From Campylobacterota bacterium (GTDB lineage: Bacteria; Campylobacterota; Campylobacteria; Campylobacterales; Sulfurovaceae): a stretch of DNA of 8,585 nt. The stretch's first letter is position 1; each line of letters starts with the position of its first letter. Location: contig QMKT01000080.1 of assembly GCA_003646505.1 (NCBI GenBank), positions 1-8,585 of the forward strand, given 5' to 3'. Both the position numbers and the translations under genes were made by a program. The notes below the pieces were generated by a model. It made no database searches, was not told the origin of the DNA, and saw only the letters and a program-made list of their open reading frames with translations. Shown piece by piece: positions 6,407-8,585 of this stretch.

Positions 6407-6429
6407 TCACAGTTAAGATTTAACTTGAG
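6406..6429. repeat. Leader hairpin beside the micro-ORF ribosome-binding site
   Basis: CTCA, a bulged C, AGTTAA, loop GAT, TTAACT, TGAG: a 10-bp stem with one bulge. In the minus-strand mRNA it sits directly 5' of the ribosome-binding site, so it could affect ribosome access. Confidence 0.5.
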
Positions 6430-6462
6430 ATTCAAACAGCAGTTCGTACCTGTTGTTTGAGT
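6430..6462 (+). repeat. 13-bp hairpin with G-U pairs only in plus-strand RNA
   Basis: The arms at 6430-6442 and 6450-6462 pair around the loop TTCGTAC. Eleven pairs are Watson-Crick. The two others (6431/6461 and 6439/6453) are T-G and G-T, which pair as G-U in plus-strand RNA but become A-C mismatches in minus-strand RNA. Confidence 0.55.
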
Positions 6463-6505
6463 AAACAAGCTAGAGCTGCATCAAAATAATATCCCAATCT
6501 TTAAA

Positions 6506-6534
6506 ATTATTCTAAAAATATTTCAAATTGTCAT
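6506..6534 (-). promoter_or_regulatory. Candidate promoter of the micro-ORF
   Basis: On the minus strand ATGACA (6529-6534), a 17-nt spacer, then AATAAT (6506-6511); each hexamer matches consensus at five of six positions. Transcription would start near 6499. A nearby TATTAT is a weaker alternative -10. Confidence 0.4.
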
Positions 6535-6542
6535 GTTTCTTA

Positions 6543-6644
6543 GGAAGTGGAGACTTTAGTTCCACCAAAAATTCAAACTTGTATTATGTAATATATAACT
6601 TCCAAAAAGTTACAACTGTGAGTGGGACTGAAGTCACCACTTCC
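6543..6644. repeat. REP/BIME-like inverted pair of quasi-palindromes
   Basis: The arms at 6543-6565 (GGAAGTGGAGACTTTAG, then TTCCAC) and 6622-6644 are inverted copies over 23 nt with three differences. Each arm is itself a quasi-palindrome (GTGG, GACT, short loop, AGTY, CCAC) with one bulged A. Two of the three mismatches between arms become G-U pairs in a plus-strand RNA. The 56-bp spacer continues the pairing imperfectly (CAAACTTGTA against TACAACTGTG). Nested hairpins in inverted pairs are the hallmark of REP/BIME elements, and the GTGG at the hairpin foot recalls the GTRG of classical REPs. A very small MITE remnant is the alternative. Confidence 0.6.
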
Positions 6645-6780
6645 GAAGCTTTTATTTTTCTCTTGTATTTTGTCTAGCCTATTCTAATCACTAACGCAAT
6701 TCCATCTCAATCAAGCAGCTAACTCTTTAGCAAATTCTTTGAAAAAAACCGTCAATAATATGGTTTTTAGTCAACATAAA
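6645..6780. other. Gap between the repeat pair and metF
   Basis: Apart from the metF terminator at 6742-6768, I see no gene, RNA gene or clear signal here. A short minus-strand frame ending at 6711 encodes FKEFAKELAA before a TGA, but it has no convincing start or ribosome-binding site. Confidence 0.6.
6742..6768 (-). terminator. Rho-independent terminator of metF
   Basis: On the minus strand AAAAACC (6762-6768), an 11-nt loop, then GGTTTTT (6744-6750) running into two further T residues. The stem has 7 bp but only two G-C pairs, so it is modest. It lies 12 nt past the metF stop. Confidence 0.55.
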
Positions 6781-7698
6781 CTAACCAATCAGCTCACTAC
6801 AAAGATCAAACCTATTATGCGTCATCAAATGCACTTTTCCATGTAAGTCCATAATTTCATCAAAGATACGTTTAGAAAGCGCGAAGCCTACTTCCTGTTC
6901 TTTTTCTTCTCCATCCATCGCTGCGAGGTTCATCTCGTCTATAATGTCTTTAGGTACAGAGATCCCAGGTACTTTGTCATCTATGAAGTTCGCAGTTCTT
7001 GCTCTTACTATAGGAAACTGACCTAAGACCAGGTGGGCTTCTTTTGCTGTGTCTCTGATGCTTAGCTCTTTTGCTTCTTCAAAGAGGGCTAAAAGTTCTT
7101 TGGCATTGTTTAAATCATACACAGGTTGGGTGATGATAGCACGTGCACCGTAGTTTAATTTTTTAACCATACGCTTTTTCAGAGAGTTCATATCTTTTGC
7201 AGTAGAGTTGGTCACAGCAAAAGGGTAGATGGGTTTTGGTGCAGGATTGAGTGCTTTGTTGGAGTAGTCAACCCCTTTGTTTAAGTGGTGGATGATACTT
7301 AGAAGCAGGGTAGAATCACGCTCCAGTACACCTTTGACATCCGGTTGGTCTGAATACTTTGCCGGGTCACCCGTAAGTGCCAAGATACAACGAAGATCAA
7401 AGTCATTTGCTCCAAGCAGGGTAGATTGTAGTGAAAGCTTGTTTTTGTCTCTCATACTCATGGTGGCTATGACAGGTTTATTAAATGTTTGCTGTACTTT
7501 GATAGCAGAGAGAACACCGGACATTTTGAGTTTTGCCAAAGGATTGTCTGTACAGGAAAAACCTGTTACTTTATCTTGTAGCTTGTGCTTTTTAATGTCT
7601 TCAATGAGAGCATCTATAGAAGCACCGTGCGGTGGGTTTATCTCAACAGTAATAAATCTTTTCTCAAGGCAAAGGACGTCACAAAATTTTTCAAACAT
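6781..7698 (-). CDS. metF: Methylenetetrahydrofolate reductase family protein
   Basis: A 305-residue MTHFR-type TIM-barrel flavoprotein. It is expected to reduce 5,10-methylene-THF to 5-methyl-THF for methionine synthesis, using FAD. Visible motifs: catalytic Glu19 in VEINPPHG, SCTDNP (48-53), TMSMRDKN (79-86), ALTGDP (107-112) with Asp111, and GARAIITQPVYD (183-194) with Gln190. ITQPVYD and the VEINPP start resemble the MTHFR half of YitJ-type fusion enzymes and acetogen MetF rather than E. coli or Campylobacter jejuni MetF (FEFFPP, ITQFFFD); this is from memory of those families. Electron donor and exact role are therefore uncertain. The gene is divergent from serB, with an AAAAGAGA ribosome-binding site and a candidate -10 TAGAAT at 7728-7733. 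Confidence 0.87.
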   Translation of the reverse strand: MFEKFCDVLCLEKRFITVEINPPHGASIDALIEDIKKHKLQDKVTGFSCTDNPLAKLKMSGVLSAIKVQQTFNKPVIATMSMRDKNKLSLQSTLLGANDFDLRCILALTGDPAKYSDQPDVKGVLERDSTLLLSIIHHLNKGVDYSNKALNPAPKPIYPFAVTNSTAKDMNSLKKRMVKKLNYGARAIITQPVYDLNNAKELLALFEEAKELSIRDTAKEAHLVLGQFPIVRARTANFIDDKVPGISVPKDIIDEMNLAAMDGEEKEQEVGFALSKRIFDEIMDLHGKVHLMTHNRFDLCSELIG

Positions 7699-7723
7699 AT
7701 TTATCTCTTTTGGGTTAATTGGT

Positions 7724-7733
7724 TATAATTCTA
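7724..7733. promoter_or_regulatory. Overlapping divergent -10 boxes of serB and metF
   Basis: The plus strand reads TATAAT at 7724-7729 (serB, leader about 30 nt). The minus strand reads TAGAAT at 7728-7733 (metF, leader about 23 nt). The boxes share two bases, so polymerase could not occupy both at once. No -35 is convincing on either strand. Confidence 0.4.
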
Positions 7734-7764
7734 TCAAAATAATGCATATATAGAGGTAACACAG

Positions 7765-8397
7765 ATGTCCAAACTAGCCGTATTTGATTTTGACTCAACA
7801 TTAATGGATGGTGAGACCATCGACTTTTTAGCTGCACCACTTGGACTTGAAGAAGCTGTTGCTTCGATTACTGAGAGAGCAATGGCTGGAGAGTTAGACT
7901 TTTTCAAGTCACTGGTAGCAAGAGTAGCACTTATAGAAGGGTTAGAAGAGGAGAGGGTTAATGCAATCTGTTCAGAACTTCCTATGATGCCTGGGGCACA
8001 AGAGGTTGTGACTGGACTTAAAGAGAGAGGTTACACTGTAGTCTGTTTTTCCGGTGGTTTTAGAAATGCAACCAAACCTGCTTGTGAGAAGCTGGGTATT
8101 GATGCTGATTTTTCAAACTTCTTACATACTGAAAGAGGTATCCTTACCGGTCAGGTTGGTGGAGAAATGATGTACTCTGATGCCAAAGGTGATATGATCG
8201 TACGTATGCAAGGGTTATTGGGGGTAAGCCGCGCAGATACTCTAGTGGTAGGTGATGGAGCCAATGATATGAGTATGTTTGCCCATGCAGATACACGTGT
8301 GGCATTTTGTGCAAAACCTGTACTTAAAAAGGCAGCTACACATTGTGTGGATGAAAAAGATCTAACACAGATACTTAAGATCGTAGACAGTCTCTAA
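7765..8397 (+). CDS. serB: Phosphoserine phosphatase
   Basis: A 210-residue HAD-superfamily SerB. It dephosphorylates phosphoserine in the last step of serine synthesis, in the cytoplasm. Motif I is DFDSTLMDGET (8-18) with nucleophile Asp8 and acid/base Asp10. Motif II is Ser96 in CFSGGF. Motif III is Lys141 in SDAKGDM. Motif IV is VGDGANDMSM (162-171) with Asp164 and Asp168 for magnesium. The cap helices lie at about 19-75. The protein lacks the N-terminal ACT-like extension of longer SerB forms. The ribosome-binding site AGAGG (7752-7756) is 8 nt from the ATG. The stop overlaps the start of the ABC exporter gene (TAATG). Confidence 0.95.
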   Translation: MSKLAVFDFDSTLMDGETIDFLAAPLGLEEAVASITERAMAGELDFFKSLVARVALIEGLEEERVNAICSELPMMPGAQEVVTGLKERGYTVVCFSGGFRNATKPACEKLGIDADFSNFLHTERGILTGQVGGEMMYSDAKGDMIVRMQGLLGVSRADTLVVGDGANDMSMFAHADTRVAFCAKPVLKKAATHCVDEKDLTQILKIVDSL

Positions 8398-8585
8398 TGC
8401 AAAATCCAAGCTGTAGTATAAAGGGCATTATACTTCAACTTTTAGAGCATAGAAGAGAAGTGATTTTAGGAAATATTATAGCCATCATTGCCACACTTTT
8501 AATAGTGGCCATCCCACTATTTATCCCCATCTTAGTAGATGAATTACTTTTAGCTAAAGACCATGGTTTTATTTCTTTTATTAGC
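8397..8585 (+). CDS. ABC exporter, N-terminal transmembrane part (partial)
   Basis: The first 63 codons of a gene cut by the right edge. After a short cytoplasmic start (LLEHRREVILGN) comes a long hydrophobic helix (about 24-45) ending in AIPLFIPILVDELLL. This is the first transmembrane segment pattern of MsbA/LmrA-type ABC exporters with fused permease and ATPase domains. The ATPase half is outside the window, so substrate and domain fusion cannot be confirmed. The ATG overlaps the serB stop (TAATG) and has no visible ribosome-binding site, which suggests coupling to serB translation. Confidence 0.7.
   Translation, partial: MQNPSCSIKGIILQLLEHRREVILGNIIAIIATLLIVAIPLFIPILVDELLLAKDHGFISFIS

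Larger units (their letters stand above)
6298..6462 (+). ncRNA. Putative antisense RNA opposite the micro-ORF
   Basis: This is a hypothetical transcript from the promoter at 6263-6291. It would open with the 8-bp hairpin at 6300-6321, cover the complement of the micro-ORF and its ribosome-binding site, and end at or beyond the hairpin at 6430-6462. That last hairpin contains two G-T pairs that are pairable (G-U) only in a plus-strand RNA, which supports transcription in this direction. The 3' end is uncertain because no U-run follows. Confidence 0.25.

Noticed and set aside
6372..6416. A 14-codon plus-strand frame MKIILFIIFTTSHS opposite the micro-ORF
   Set aside because: No ribosome-binding site precedes it. 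Its hydrophobic look follows from being the complement of the minus-strand frame and AT-rich leader.
6711..6770. A minus-strand frame ending FKEFAKELAA, possibly the tail of a degraded gene
   Set aside because: The frame is only 19 codons between two stops, has only a TTG as a possible start and overlaps the metF terminator. A decayed transposase tail is possible but unsupported.
7277..7753. A 158-codon plus-strand open frame opposite metF
   Set aside because: It is antisense to a clear MTHFR gene, has a Ser/Arg/Cys-rich composition and no recognisable domain, and lacks a good ribosome-binding site. It is a shadow frame.
1..8585. CRISPR array, tRNA or rRNA gene, integrase or full insertion sequence
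   Set aside because: I found no regularly spaced direct repeats, no cloverleaf or rRNA-like sequence, and no transposase or integrase reading frame. The only repeat structures are the intergenic palindromes listed.

Overview
The window looks like a chromosomal stretch from a member of the Campylobacterota (Epsilonproteobacteria), most likely close to Sulfurovum or Sulfurimonas. The evidence is AT-rich DNA, tightly packed short operons, Campylobacterota-like protein sequences (TatD, MltD, GreA, ArgC, LpxH-like, YqaA, SerB) and TATAAT-type -10 boxes with weak or absent -35 boxes. The assignment is an inference from protein style, not a database match.

Layout, left to right. (1) 1-282, minus strand: the first 94 codons of a bitopic membrane protein with a basic and then Pro/Glu/Lys-rich stretch after its single N-terminal membrane segment. 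(2) 396-2314: tatD and the lytic transglycosylase gene mltD, joined by a TAATG overlap. (3) 2392-3898: greA and argC, 10 nt apart, behind a clear -10 box. (4) 3899-4126: intergenic DNA with inverted repeats, including a perfect 22-bp palindrome. (5) 4127-5232: an LpxH-like metallophosphoesterase and a YqaA/DedA-type membrane protein, again joined by TAATG. (6) 5190-5483, minus strand: a DUF3817 membrane protein whose 3' end overlaps yqaA tail to tail by 43 bp. (7) 5587-6261: a six-helix membrane protein of unknown function. (8) 6262-6780: a 519-bp region without long genes. It holds a 21-residue hydrophobic micro-ORF with a strong ribosome-binding site, opposed by an antisense promoter, and a REP/BIME-like inverted repeat pair. 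(9) 6781-7698, minus strand: a methylenetetrahydrofolate reductase of the YitJ/acetogen-like type. (10) 7765-8585: serB and the start of an ABC exporter, joined by a third TAATG overlap.

Most genes are housekeeping: nucleic acid processing and peptidoglycan turnover (tatD, mltD), transcript cleavage (greA), arginine and serine synthesis (argC, serB), one-carbon metabolism (metF) and envelope lipid or membrane functions (lpxH-like, yqaA, the small membrane proteins, the ABC exporter). The most unusual part is 6262-6650. A tiny membrane peptide gene faces an opposing promoter placed to make an RNA antisense to its whole reading frame and ribosome-binding site. This is the architecture of a type I toxin-antitoxin module, but the peptide does not match the AapA toxins known from Helicobacter and Campylobacter. 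That reading is a hypothesis from sequence architecture alone.
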